From: a virus | Reading direction: 5' to 3' (one strand) | Length of the DNA stretch: 64,000 nucleotides | Virus record (IMG/VR): IMGVR_UViG_3300050821_002260 | Span: 27,992 to 91,991 of that record | Program-made: the position numbers and the translations under genes | Notes under the pieces: model-generated | The model's input: the letters and a program-made list of their open reading frames with translations, nothing else | Told to the model about the DNA's origin: nothing | Database searches by the model: none | Part shown: positions 48,256 to 56,258 of the stretch, one piece after another | Numbering within the stretch: the first letter of the stretch is position 1 | Layout: the number at the start of each line of letters is the position of its first letter

Positions 48256-49511
48256 GCTGCTTTCTCCTCTACTTCTGGCAAGAGATAGTGGTAGCCGTCT
48301 TCTTCGTTGAGGTACAATTGCTGAGAATCAAAAAAGTAGAACCAATCTTTCTTGAAAATTGCTCCCTCACCTTCCTGTATCTCATTCTGCTTCTCTCTGG
48401 AAAATGAAGTGATTCCCTGAGTCACACGGTCCATGAGCAATTCTCGGATGCCCCATCCAAACACCATCGGCTTCTTAGTTTCGGTATCTATCAGTGGCTC
48501 CCCAAAATTGTTCACCTTCTCTGTGGCTGGCCAAAGCACTTCATAATCGTCTGTGAGCAGTTCCACGTCCACGATTTGCTCTTCCGCCTTGACGTCCTGT
48601 AGACCGCGCACGTACCTTCCTGTGTCCGTGATATAGACCCATCCCTCGATTTCCTTGTCTGGATTCTTTGGGTCGGGTATCATCGGATACTTGATGATGG
48701 CTTTCTCTACGTTGTGCTTCCACGTCCGTGTTTCAAGCAATGTATTGTATAGATCTCGTCTGTTTTTCCTAGTTCCAGTAACTCGAAACTGAGTTGGCGG
48801 TTCGCGTAGATTCCAGACCGTGCCCCAGAACCAGTTTTCGATGGTTGCCATGCGTTCGATGGTCTTTGTGTTTTCATCGTCGAGTGGGTCATCGGCATTG
48901 ATTGTCTCAAAATGACCGCCAGTAATACCTCCAAGCACTCCGACTTTCTCATAGGTGTGGTCCTTCTCTACGCTGTCGTGGATATTTCTCTTACAACTGA
49001 ATCTGCTCTTGAGCCAATTGTTCGGGTCGCGTATATCCCCAAAATCTTCGTTGAGATAATGGTTCTCTTCTATAGTGACTCGGACCTGTTCGGCGTATTT
49101 TCCAGCCATCTCATCGGTCTTGGAAATTTGCAGGAATCGGTACGTGACCGCTTCTAAATGGTTCTGTATCAGGTTTTCGTAGATGCGGTAGAGCGGCTGT
49201 CCATACGAGAATATCCAAGATTTGCCATGATCGCGTGGTGCCAGTTCTAGCAGGTATTTCACGCTCCAGAGTTGCAGCCAGCGACGCTGATGCTCTGGCA
49301 ACCGAAATCCAAGGTAGTAAGTGAGGAAGAACTCCGGGCTATGCAGGACCAGTTGATGGCGGAATTCTCTAGACGTGTATTGCCTGATGAGAGTCCGCAA
49401 GCCGTTGATGCCTTGACCCTTGGCTTGCGAGAGCAGGTCAGCTAGCTTTTTCTTGGTCGACTTCTTGAACTTCGGAATTGTCGGCATTTGGAGCAGGAGC
49501 AGGCAACGCAT
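48252..49511 (-). CDS. Terminase large subunit, ATPase part (separate gene)
   Basis: 419 residues (411 from ATG 49487). Walker A-type LELAPRDHGKSWIFSYGQ, adenine-side RRWLQLWSVKY, Walker B-type TINADDPLDDENT, coupling motif VTGTRKNRRDLY. The sequence ends soon after FKKDWFYFFDSQQLYLNEED, the region where a full TerL passes into the nuclease domain. That domain is encoded 1.7 kb downstream (45879-46526). It translocates DNA into the capsid in complex with the portal. Overlaps the upstream gene by 74 nt or 50 nt depending on start. Confidence 0.85.
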   Translation of the reverse strand: MRCLLLLQMPTIPKFKKSTKKKLADLLSQAKGQGINGLRTLIRQYTSREFRHQLVLHSPEFFLTYYLGFRLPEHQRRWLQLWSVKYLLELAPRDHGKSWIFSYGQPLYRIYENLIQNHLEAVTYRFLQISKTDEMAGKYAEQVRVTIEENHYLNEDFGDIRDPNNWLKSRFSCKRNIHDSVEKDHTYEKVGVLGGITGGHFETINADDPLDDENTKTIERMATIENWFWGTVWNLREPPTQFRVTGTRKNRRDLYNTLLETRTWKHNVEKAIIKYPMIPDPKNPDKEIEGWVYITDTGRYVRGLQDVKAEEQIVDVELLTDDYEVLWPATEKVNNFGEPLIDTETKKPMVFGWGIRELLMDRVTQGITSFSREKQNEIQEGEGAIFKKDWFYFFDSQQLYLNEEDGYHYLLPEVEEKAA

Positions 49512-50109
49512 TGATTACCTTGCTCACCGTCTTCCCCTTGACAATCTTGGGCTGGACTTCCTTGCCGCCTCCAGCCATGTTCCTGAAAGCTTCCACGAAC
49601 GCTACCATGATTTCCTGGTCCATCGGCTTATGCAAGTGCTTGACTGAACCGTGCATTTTCACAGCGCCAGATATTTGTTGCTTGCTCTCCACATTCTTTT
49701 TGTAGAAGCCACGACCAGCTAGGAACTTTTCAGCGACGTTGTAGCGGAGATAGTCGTCTGGAGAGTCCATGGCTTCTTCTACGATACGAATTGCGCGACC
49801 CGCTTTGGCATCTAGGCGACCGTCGATGTTTTCGGCGTACTTGGCGGCATAGTGCAGATAGTAGTTTTTGAACAGCTTGTGATAGTGCATGTAGCGGTAG
49901 AACGTGTTGGTATCCATGCCCATCGTCTTGCAGGCATCCTTGACAGTCATTCCGTTGACGACCTTGCGAGCTAGCTTCATTTGCCTGCGAGTCAGCTTGT
50001 CGTAGCCTCTCGGGACTATCTTCTCATCGCGCATCCGCTCTCGCATAGAACGTGTGAGAGGAGCGTCTGGATAGTCTTTGAGGAGCCTTGGGAAACGACG
50101 TATTTTCAT
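49438..50109 (-). CDS. Putative small terminase subunit
   Basis: 223 residues from ATG 50109. N-terminus RRFPRLLKDYPDAPLTRSMR, then an HTH: LTRRQMKLARKVVNGMTVKD, ACKTMGMDTNTFYRYMHYHK. The middle is helical (AKAGRAIRIVEEAMDSPDDY LRYN) and the C-terminus is disordered. HTH plus oligomerisation helix directly upstream of TerL fits the DNA-recognition subunit. A promoter-like element lies upstream, so it starts the late region. Confidence 0.7.
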   Translation of the reverse strand: MKIRRFPRLLKDYPDAPLTRSMRERMRDEKIVPRGYDKLTRRQMKLARKVVNGMTVKDACKTMGMDTNTFYRYMHYHKLFKNYYLHYAAKYAENIDGRLDAKAGRAIRIVEEAMDSPDDYLRYNVAEKFLAGRGFYKKNVESKQQISGAVKMHGSVKHLHKPMDQEIMVAFVEAFRNMAGGGKEVQPKIVKGKTVSKVINALPAPAPNADNSEVQEVDQEKAS

Positions 50110-50363
50110 AGTGGCTTTATTTTATCCTTACTGATAGAATTACTTTGGTCTACGTTGGCAAAAATCTTCTTGTAGCCTCGCGTAACGATGATGATTGTAG
50201 CGACAAAGAGCTGTCCTATGAGATGTGAATAGCGGAAAGGGACAGCTACTTCTGTGCCCTTGATAATCATCTCGTATTGCACGTTTAGATTGCCATGCTT
50301 GTCTTCAGTGATGAGCACGCGAGTTTCGGTAGTGTCCTTGTTGACGACTTCTTCCGCCATCAT
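50106..50363 (-). CDS. Small hypothetical protein
   Basis: 85 residues from ATG 50363, overlapping the previous stop (ATGA). Beta-rich N-terminus (ETRVLITEDKHGNLNVQYEM IIKG) and a hydrophobic helix LIGQLFVATIIIVTRGY. The open frame extends upstream but lacks an SD. No family recognised. Confidence 0.5.
   Translation of the reverse strand: MMAEEVVNKDTTETRVLITEDKHGNLNVQYEMIIKGTEVAVPFRYSHLIGQLFVATIIIVTRGYKKIFANVDQSNSISKDKIKPL
50135..50146 (-). promoter_or_regulatory. Putative late promoter element (AAAGTAATTCTA)
   Basis: An exact copy of the core motif, 26 nt before the small terminase ATG and inside the end of the preceding gene. It marks the switch into packaging genes. Confidence 0.5.
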
Positions 50364-50746
50364 TGCACCGTCGTATTTTCTTCTGGCTCTTTCTCCAGAT
50401 CCATGTTGATATTGCGACCGCACTGTTTCTGTGTTATCTTGATTTCCAGCTCCTGCTCCGTGTCAGCCAGTCTCTGCTCTAGCAATGTGACTGTGACGGC
50501 CATGACGTCCCACACTGTGAATTCCCGCTTAGAGCAAATCAGATTGGTCAAAGCAATCTGACTGGCATGGTTCATGGCTGTTTGGATGTACATCTCACGG
50601 ACCAGCGTATCCAGACCCATGCCGGACTCTGGTATCTCTCCCTGCATCAAATACCAGCCAGAGTAGTTTTCGAAACGCTTGATGCACTTGCCCATGCGAT
50701 TGTTGATTGCTTCCTGCTCAGGAGTTAGCTTTATTTCGTCGGGCAT
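50360..50746 (-). CDS. Hypothetical helical protein
   Basis: 128 residues from ATG 50746 (SD AAGGAA). Helical, with LTPEQEAINNRMGKCIKRFE, LDTLVREMYIQTAMNHASQI, VWDVMAVTVTLLEQRLADTE and an acidic tail. No motif recognised. In the middle of the early/late boundary. Confidence 0.5.
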   Translation of the reverse strand: MPDEIKLTPEQEAINNRMGKCIKRFENYSGWYLMQGEIPESGMGLDTLVREMYIQTAMNHASQIALTNLICSKREFTVWDVMAVTVTLLEQRLADTEQELEIKITQKQCGRNINMDLEKEPEENTTVQ

Positions 50747-51197
50747 GTTTTCCTTTCAGACGCGGGAATCGTGGTATGATACGGATTGCATTTTTCAGAA
50801 AATGTTTCCAAGGCACTAGCCCTATCGCGAAACTTTTCTTGCCGAGGACCATTGCATAGATGGGACAGTTGTTGGCACGCATGACCAGCACTGGAGTTGT
50901 TCCAGGTGCTTTCTTAGCGCCGTCGAGCGTCTGCTGGACCCAACGTTTTTCTTCAGATTGGTGCATCAGCAGGAAGTTTTCAAACCGTATCTTCTTTCGG
51001 TGCTTCATCTCCAGACAAAATGGAAATATCTTTGCTAGTCGCTCTGATATTTCCAAATCGCCTGCCGCACGCGGATGACCGCCGGATAATGTAGACCGCC
51101 AGCAATCCTTCTGCGTGATGCCGAACTTGCTATAGGCTTTCACTATTTCCTTGGCTATCTTACGCTCGAACGCGCTGCCCTTGCCATGACCTTTCAT
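50718..51197 (-). CDS. PD-(D/E)XK nuclease, Holliday-junction-resolvase-like
   Basis: 159 residues from ATG 51197. Motifs: an N-terminal Glu in GKGSAFERKIAKEIVKAYSK, RSTLSGGHPRAAGDLEISER (the motif II Asp), CLEMKHRKKIRFENFL (E-x-K), and MHQSEEKRWVQQTLDGAKKA. The arrangement matches small phage endonucleases/resolvases of this superfamily. C-terminus basic with RFPRLKGKHARRNK. Could resolve recombination intermediates before packaging. Confidence 0.7.
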   Translation of the reverse strand: MKGHGKGSAFERKIAKEIVKAYSKFGITQKDCWRSTLSGGHPRAAGDLEISERLAKIFPFCLEMKHRKKIRFENFLLMHQSEEKRWVQQTLDGAKKAPGTTPVLVMRANNCPIYAMVLGKKSFAIGLVPWKHFLKNAIRIIPRFPRLKGKHARRNKANS

Positions 51198-51562
51198 TAT
51201 TTCCGCCTGTGCTCGCTTACGAGTTTGTCTTTCTCGATATGCTTCTTAGCCTCTTTCAACTTGTGCTTGGTTTGTTTGTAGATAGCCCTGATTTCCTTGC
51301 GCTTCAGTTTGTACTGCTCACAAAGAACTTCGCCTAGACGCCTGCTTTCTGCACCAGATTGAGAGCGTTGCAGCGTCTCGTAGATTGCTAGATTTCTCTC
51401 CTCGTTTTCTATGTCCGTTGTTGATGGGACGTGGACCGTCATGCCGGCGAACACCGTCAGGAACTTTTCCGTGTCCTCTATGCCAAATATGCTATGTATC
51501 TGGGATATCAACGACTGTGGATATAACTTTCCCAATTTTTGGATGAGTGATCGTGCTGGCAT
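51197..51562 (-). CDS. Small helical hypothetical protein
   Basis: 121 residues from ATG 51562 (SD GCGAGGTC), overlapping the sigma-like gene by 70 nt. Begins PARSLIQKLGKLYPQSLISQ; charged helix VLCEQYKLKRKEIRAIYKQT KHKLKEAKKH at the C-terminus. No recognised motif. Confidence 0.45.
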   Translation of the reverse strand: MPARSLIQKLGKLYPQSLISQIHSIFGIEDTEKFLTVFAGMTVHVPSTTDIENEERNLAIYETLQRSQSGAESRRLGEVLCEQYKLKRKEIRAIYKQTKHKLKEAKKHIEKDKLVSEHRRK

Positions 51563-52208
51563 TTGACCTCGCCTCCAGTAGCTTATTTCTTACGACCACT
51601 AGCGAATACTGGCAATACTGCTGAATCTCTTTCTTGTCTAAGCCTAGGTCCTTGAGCTGCCGGACCACGCTGCTCTTGTTGAAGAAGAAATCCCCAGCGA
51701 CCATCGTCTTGTGTATCAGCTTGCAGGCTTTGCGATGTAGCTTCTTTTTCGGTGCTACGAAACCGTTCGTATCGAACGCTTCCACAACGGCGTCGCTTAT
51801 CAGGTTCAAGACGTACTGATTTTCCGGCGTTTGGAAGACTTCCTTGCCGTTCGCTTCTGCTTCCTTTTGGGCGGATTCGTCTGTAGAGAGGCTTGAAACA
51901 GGTCGGTGAAACCTTTTGTTGATCGACTTAGACATGTTGCAAATGACAGCCCACATAAACCCAAAAGCATTTCCCCTCTGAGGCTTGAATTTCGGGATAG
52001 CTTGTAGAACTTTGAGAATGCACTCCTGCTCGATATCTGCTTTGTAGCGTTTGTCATACATCCCCTGTTTTGAGAGTGAGGCTTTGACTAGCGGTAATGT
52101 GAGCGTTAGAATCCTATCGCGTAACTTGAAATCTTTCTTGTTGCGAACATAGCGACGCATCAGTATCGTCATTTTCCGATTGTCGAAGATTGGTTTCTTT
52201 TTAGCCAT
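51492..52208 (-). CDS. gp55-like sigma factor (late transcription)
   Basis: 238 residues from ATG 52208 (SD GAGGGTC). Region-2-like sigma-70 sequence: LRDRILTLTLPLVKASLSKQ, KADIEQECILKVLQAIPKFK, PQRGNAFGFMWAVICNMSKS INKRFHRP. The C-terminus includes LRKEIQQY-like DLGLDKKEIQQYCQYSLVVV RNKLLE. T4 gp55 is a reduced sigma factor of similar length. Together with the AAAGTAATTCT elements this suggests phage-specific late promoter recognition. Its target sequence is unproven. Confidence 0.65.
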   Translation of the reverse strand: MAKKKPIFDNRKMTILMRRYVRNKKDFKLRDRILTLTLPLVKASLSKQGMYDKRYKADIEQECILKVLQAIPKFKPQRGNAFGFMWAVICNMSKSINKRFHRPVSSLSTDESAQKEAEANGKEVFQTPENQYVLNLISDAVVEAFDTNGFVAPKKKLHRKACKLIHKTMVAGDFFFNKSSVVRQLKDLGLDKKEIQQYCQYSLVVVRNKLLEARSNASTITHPKIGKVISTVVDIPDT

Positions 52209-53955
52209 CTGGGACCCTCAGTCTGGAAATGCCTTTCCTCTTCGTCACTGTCCATACTGTTCCTAGTCTGGATTTCAATTCTCGACTGTGCGAGATAACG
52301 AATACGCTGCCGCGCTGCTTACTCAGGATTTCCAACACGCGCTCCCTGCCTGAAGAATCTAAACCATCTAACAACTCGTCGACGAATAGGCAATCTGCTG
52401 TACGCGCGAACCATGAAAAAACAAGCAATAGGCATATATCAATCCTTCGTCTACCGCCAGAAGATTCAGCGGTATAATTATCAGCATTCCTTCGAGTACG
52501 ATAATGTACATTGAACAGTTCCCTCTCATCGCCCTTTTTCGTTTCCTTACTTGGACGGAATTCCAGCTCCACGTCACTTTCGAAGATTTCGCTCGCGTAC
52601 TCTTTCAGCTTGGCGTTCATAGCTGGCAACGCTTCCCGGACTATCAAAGCCTTGACACCCTTGTTTCCAAAGCCTTTCTCCCAGAACTCCAAGTCCTGTA
52701 TTCGCTTCTGTAGCTTGTGCTCTTCGTATTTCAGTGCGAGCAGCTTGGACACTTGCCTAGCGTACTGCTTGGAGGCTTTCTCCAGTTCCTCTTGAAACAC
52801 AGAAGAGGAGCGCCGCTGTAATTCTGCCAGACGCTCCTCTAACTGTGCTTTTCGCAGTCTATGTGAGTCATCTAATTGTTTGAGTTTTTGTAGACGGCCT
52901 AGTTCCTTCCGCCCATCTGTTAGCCTCCTTTCGACTTTGTGTAGCGCCTTGACAGCGACCTGCTTTTCAGCTTTCAAACGAATTTTGTCTCGCTTGAAAT
53001 GTTTGAGAATAGAAGTCAGGCTGTGTATTTCTTGTCCGCAAGTGGGACACGGCTTGCCTATCAACTTTTCTCTGTTCAGTCGCTTCTCGGCGAGAAGTCT
53101 TAGCTGCCTAGAGACATGAGATAGTCTATGTCGAATAGCGGCTTTTCGCTCGATATATTTTTCGACACTGGCGCTGCAATGCCTAATTTCTTTATGAGAG
53201 CCTTTTTCAATTTCTGGTAGCGCCTGCATTTTCCTAAGTATGTCTTGTCGCTCTCGTTTCTGCTCTTGTTTGTAATTCCTAAGGCTATCCGTAAGCGACT
53301 CAATCTGTACTTTAGCAGAGGACGATTTTCCTCGCTGACGTTCCACTTCGATTTGAAGTTGTTGTGACTTCTCTCTACTCTTACTAATTTCATGCTTGGC
53401 TCTCCGTAGCGCGATTTCGAACTTCTCGAATTTGAGAAATGAGTCTAGCAGTTGTTTTTGTTGTGCGTCTGTCTGTAACGCGAACTGCTTGCGCGTGCCA
53501 GAATCGAAACCACCGAACACCACCGAATTGACAAAGCTGTCGTAATCACAATCCAGGATATTCTCAAGGCGCGTCTGAGTGTCATCGCTGTGTCTGGAAG
53601 AAATAGGAATATTTCCCCGTGTGAGTACAAGTTTGTTACCGTGCTTCCAGTGCTTCCGATATCGATAATATGAGTAGCGTTTCCCTGAGGCGGTAAAGGT
53701 CGTTCCAACGAAACAATTTTTCCTAGCTTTCCTATTGACCACTTGTCCATGTTTTAATCCTCGTAGAGTTCTTCCGAACAGGCACCAAAGCAGAGCTTCA
53801 ACAATAGTGCTCTTTCCGGCCATGTTGGAATCGGCTGTTTGGTCATCTTCGTTGCTCCCTTCTATCTGCACGATGCCTTGATTCGCAAGCCTGATAACCG
53901 TCTTACCACGATAGCTCATGAAATTGTGCAACACGAGTTTGCGGAAATGGACCAA
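52201..53955 (-). CDS. SbcC/Rad50-like ATPase (T4 gp46-type)
   Basis: 584 residues from TTG 53955. Walker A with insertion (GSNEDDQTADSNMAGKSTIV, ends MAGKST), coiled-coil arms with a CPTCGQ hook half (about residue 306), signature-type SSGGRRRIDICLLLVFSWFA, and Walker B-type CLFVDELLDGLDSSG. The SMC-like pattern with a zinc hook matches Rad50/gp46. Partner of 54549-55601. Resects DNA ends to feed RecA-dependent replication. Confidence 0.88.
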   Translation of the reverse strand: MVHFRKLVLHNFMSYRGKTVIRLANQGIVQIEGSNEDDQTADSNMAGKSTIVEALLWCLFGRTLRGLKHGQVVNRKARKNCFVGTTFTASGKRYSYYRYRKHWKHGNKLVLTRGNIPISSRHSDDTQTRLENILDCDYDSFVNSVVFGGFDSGTRKQFALQTDAQQKQLLDSFLKFEKFEIALRRAKHEISKSREKSQQLQIEVERQRGKSSSAKVQIESLTDSLRNYKQEQKRERQDILRKMQALPEIEKGSHKEIRHCSASVEKYIERKAAIRHRLSHVSRQLRLLAEKRLNREKLIGKPCPTCGQEIHSLTSILKHFKRDKIRLKAEKQVAVKALHKVERRLTDGRKELGRLQKLKQLDDSHRLRKAQLEERLAELQRRSSSVFQEELEKASKQYARQVSKLLALKYEEHKLQKRIQDLEFWEKGFGNKGVKALIVREALPAMNAKLKEYASEIFESDVELEFRPSKETKKGDERELFNVHYRTRRNADNYTAESSGGRRRIDICLLLVFSWFARTADCLFVDELLDGLDSSGRERVLEILSKQRGSVFVISHSRELKSRLGTVWTVTKRKGISRLRVPDG

Positions 53956-54552
53956 TCATCGTCTCCAGAAATTCTTGCCCCATTTCAACATCATTGCTAG
54001 AACGAAGGCGTGACCCATTTTCTTATTCGTGCATGTTAGCACGTCGATTAGACTCATACCAAACTTTCTTCTGTCATAGCCATCGAAATCCCACAGCCAG
54101 ATTTCATCGTGTTCCTTGTACATCCTTCGCAACTCACTGAATGCTTCTGTCTTAGCTACTGCTCTAGCGTAAAGTGGGATGTAGATTTTCGCCCGTGCTT
54201 GGACGTAGTCGTAGCTCTTTCCATCCCACCAACTATATTCCGGAGAAACGCCTTTGCCCATCGGATATCGGATTGCTCTCTGGCAATCCCAGCCTTCCTT
54301 TGCCCACACGAGCCATCGCTTCGTTGGATGTCCAAGTCCTCCATCTTCGAACTCTGAGTACACCTTGGAATACTGCCAGCCATTCTCCATGTTTCTAGAG
54401 ACGTGTCCACCCCAGAGTTTGCATGGCCCTAGAAGGAACGGACTCAGTTGTCGCCAGAAGCTAGATTTAGATTTAGAGACAGTGCTTATCACCTCCACGT
54501 TTTTCGGTATGTCTTTGTCTCTTGGACCGACCACTATCACGTTGGCACTCAC
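53956..54552 (-). CDS. DUF6939-like protein between the SbcC and SbcD genes
   Basis: 198 residues from GTG 54552. Features: SPFLLGPCKLWGGHVSRNME, NGWQYSKVYSEFEDG, then SPEYSWWDGKSYDYVQARAK IYIPLYARAV and LWDFDGYDRRKFGMSLIDVL. This pattern resembles DUF6939 phage proteins, from memory. It is inserted between two genes that are normally adjacent. Function unknown; an accessory to end processing or a nucleotide enzyme are both possible. Confidence 0.5.
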   Translation of the reverse strand: MSANVIVVGPRDKDIPKNVEVISTVSKSKSSFWRQLSPFLLGPCKLWGGHVSRNMENGWQYSKVYSEFEDGGLGHPTKRWLVWAKEGWDCQRAIRYPMGKGVSPEYSWWDGKSYDYVQARAKIYIPLYARAVAKTEAFSELRRMYKEHDEIWLWDFDGYDRRKFGMSLIDVLTCTNKKMGHAFVLAMMLKWGKNFWRR

Positions 54553-55601
54553 ATTTCACCTCGGTATAGTTTGTTTCCCAGCTTCAAGAGTCTTTCTTGC
54601 CTTTCTCGGCCTGCAATTTCTCTGCGAACGTACTGCCTGAAAGTCCTTCTGAGATTATACTCGTCTCCCATTCTAACGGCGCTGGGAACGTTATCTTCTT
54701 TTCCGCTAACAATCTGGACATGAAAGCCAATCTCTCGCGCCGTTCTCTTGATAGCTTGTTCTGGAAGTCCAGCATGTGGTCTAACTCTGACATAGTCTCC
54801 GTGCCAGCCAGCGGTATCTTTGCGAAAACGACTGAGGCTGGCGTCAGAGTCCCAATTTCGAAACTGAGGAAAACTGGTATACACTCGTTCTGTTGTAAAA
54901 ACTTTTTCTCTATCCAGACTGACACTCCAGATGCAGGGTCTGTGAATCTCACCAAATGAATGCTGCAATGGCGAGCCGAGATAGTAGACATTGTCTGCAA
55001 GACGCTGTCTGGTATGATAATCGGATAGGAGGACGAGTCCAAATTTATCGGCTTTGAGGTCCATAACTGTGATAGCGTTTTTAGGGATGTATCCTTTTGG
55101 TCCTGTTTTGGCACCGTAAACGCCGAAGTGTCCCACAAGACTCGTTTCCTTAGTTGCCCTGCAAGACTTGATTGCCTCTTTAATCTTATCCGCAGATGGA
55201 CTCCAAGGCACCACGAAAATATGCTGCCATACCAATGTCGGTTCTTCCACAATTTTGGCGATGGGCCGAAATGCTCCCAGACTGTGCAGTACGTGTCGGC
55301 CAGATTGTCTAGATACGTCGTGGTTGCCCATGTTGATGCAGATTTCCATGCCTGCTTTATGGAGCATTTGAATCTTTCTACAAGTCGCATCGAACACCTC
55401 AATATCTATGTAGCTGTTTTCTTCGAACAGGTCACCATTGATAAGAATCTTGGTGATACCGCGCTTCTGTGCTTCCTTGAGCAGGACGTCGAAAACGTGG
55501 AGGCAGTTCCATAGGCGACTGTTCATCCCGTCCTTGCGCGTGTGACTGAACTGTTTCCACGCATGGATTTGGAGGTCTCCAGAAATGAGCCATCTGAGCA
55601 T
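54549..55601 (-). CDS. SbcD/Mre11-like nuclease (T4 gp47-type)
   Basis: 350 residues from ATG 55601 (SD CTGGAG). Metallophosphoesterase motifs: ISGDLQIH (D-x-H), LINGDLFEEN (GDxx), INMGNHDVSRQ (GNHD), and VGHFGVYG. The last motif reads LLSDYHTRQ, a variant of the usual GHxH. Pairs with the gp46-like ATPase 52201-53955. Expected to be the nuclease subunit of the end-resection complex. Confidence 0.85.
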   Translation of the reverse strand: MLRWLISGDLQIHAWKQFSHTRKDGMNSRLWNCLHVFDVLLKEAQKRGITKILINGDLFEENSYIDIEVFDATCRKIQMLHKAGMEICINMGNHDVSRQSGRHVLHSLGAFRPIAKIVEEPTLVWQHIFVVPWSPSADKIKEAIKSCRATKETSLVGHFGVYGAKTGPKGYIPKNAITVMDLKADKFGLVLLSDYHTRQRLADNVYYLGSPLQHSFGEIHRPCIWSVSLDREKVFTTERVYTSFPQFRNWDSDASLSRFRKDTAGWHGDYVRVRPHAGLPEQAIKRTAREIGFHVQIVSGKEDNVPSAVRMGDEYNLRRTFRQYVRREIAGRERQERLLKLGNKLYRGEM

Positions 55602-56041
55602 TACTCCAGTTCCACCCTCTCGCCTTTGTAGATGCGCTTCGTGTGCTCCAGATTTAGCCCATAGGCTTTCCGCAGGAATTTCCAGTCTTCTAAGTCGTGG
55701 CGCACTGTTTTCCTAAAGCCTCTAGCTCCCCTCACATGCCCGTCAGGTGGAATGTGATGCAATTCGTGGCGAAGCACCCACAGCTTGTACGATTTCTTCT
55801 GCTTATCAAAACGATTGGCATGGAACGCGATGATGTAATCGTACTGTTCGCTAAATGTACTCCACGGCGGTCGGTTGGGGAATATCTTGCCCATCCACCT
55901 GCTATTTCGCGTGACCATGCCCATCAGTGCGATACGCTTGGTTTTCACGTGAGCCAGAACGGTCGGGAATAGCTTCTTGACGCGCTTGAGAAGTGGACGG
56001 TAGTCGTCGCGAATAATCCATTTCTTAGCGTGCCTAGCCAT
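55601..56041 (-). CDS. Phage putative metallopeptidase-domain protein
   Basis: 146 residues from ATG 56041. Contains a zinc-binding HExxH-type signature VLRHELHHIPPDGHVRGARG followed by RHDLEDWKFLRKAYGL. The N-terminal MARHAKKWIIRDDYRPLLKR and the LMGMVTRNSRWMGKIF segment are typical of the PhageMetallopep family (PF18894, from memory). Substrate unknown; a DNA-associated role has been suggested for such domains by gene context. Confidence 0.65.
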   Translation of the reverse strand: MARHAKKWIIRDDYRPLLKRVKKLFPTVLAHVKTKRIALMGMVTRNSRWMGKIFPNRPPWSTFSEQYDYIIAFHANRFDKQKKSYKLWVLRHELHHIPPDGHVRGARGFRKTVRHDLEDWKFLRKAYGLNLEHTKRIYKGERVELE

Positions 56042-56258
56042 CGTGTGTCACCCTTGGAAATCTGAAGTGCCCGTCGAATCTGTCTCGAAGACTTTGCTTC
56101 GCTATTTTCCTAGTCAAATACTCCAGACGCCATCTATACAGATAGTTCGCATCCAGCACTGTGATAGGTTCTCCTTTCGCCACTTTCTCGACCGCTTTCC
56201 ACAACCTGTTCATAGACGCGCTATTGATTTGCATGATGCGCGGGAATCGCCTAATCAT
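56034..56258 (-). CDS. Small hypothetical protein with RRFPR start
   Basis: 74 residues from ATG 56258 (ATGA overlap with the exonuclease stop). Reads MIRRFPRIMQINSASMNRLW at the start and GHFRFPRVTHDG at the end. Helical with LEYLTRKIAKQSLRDRF. RFPR appears at both termini, a motif seen in several proteins of this region. Function unknown. Confidence 0.5.
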   Translation of the reverse strand: MIRRFPRIMQINSASMNRLWKAVEKVAKGEPITVLDANYLYRWRLEYLTRKIAKQSLRDRFDGHFRFPRVTHDG

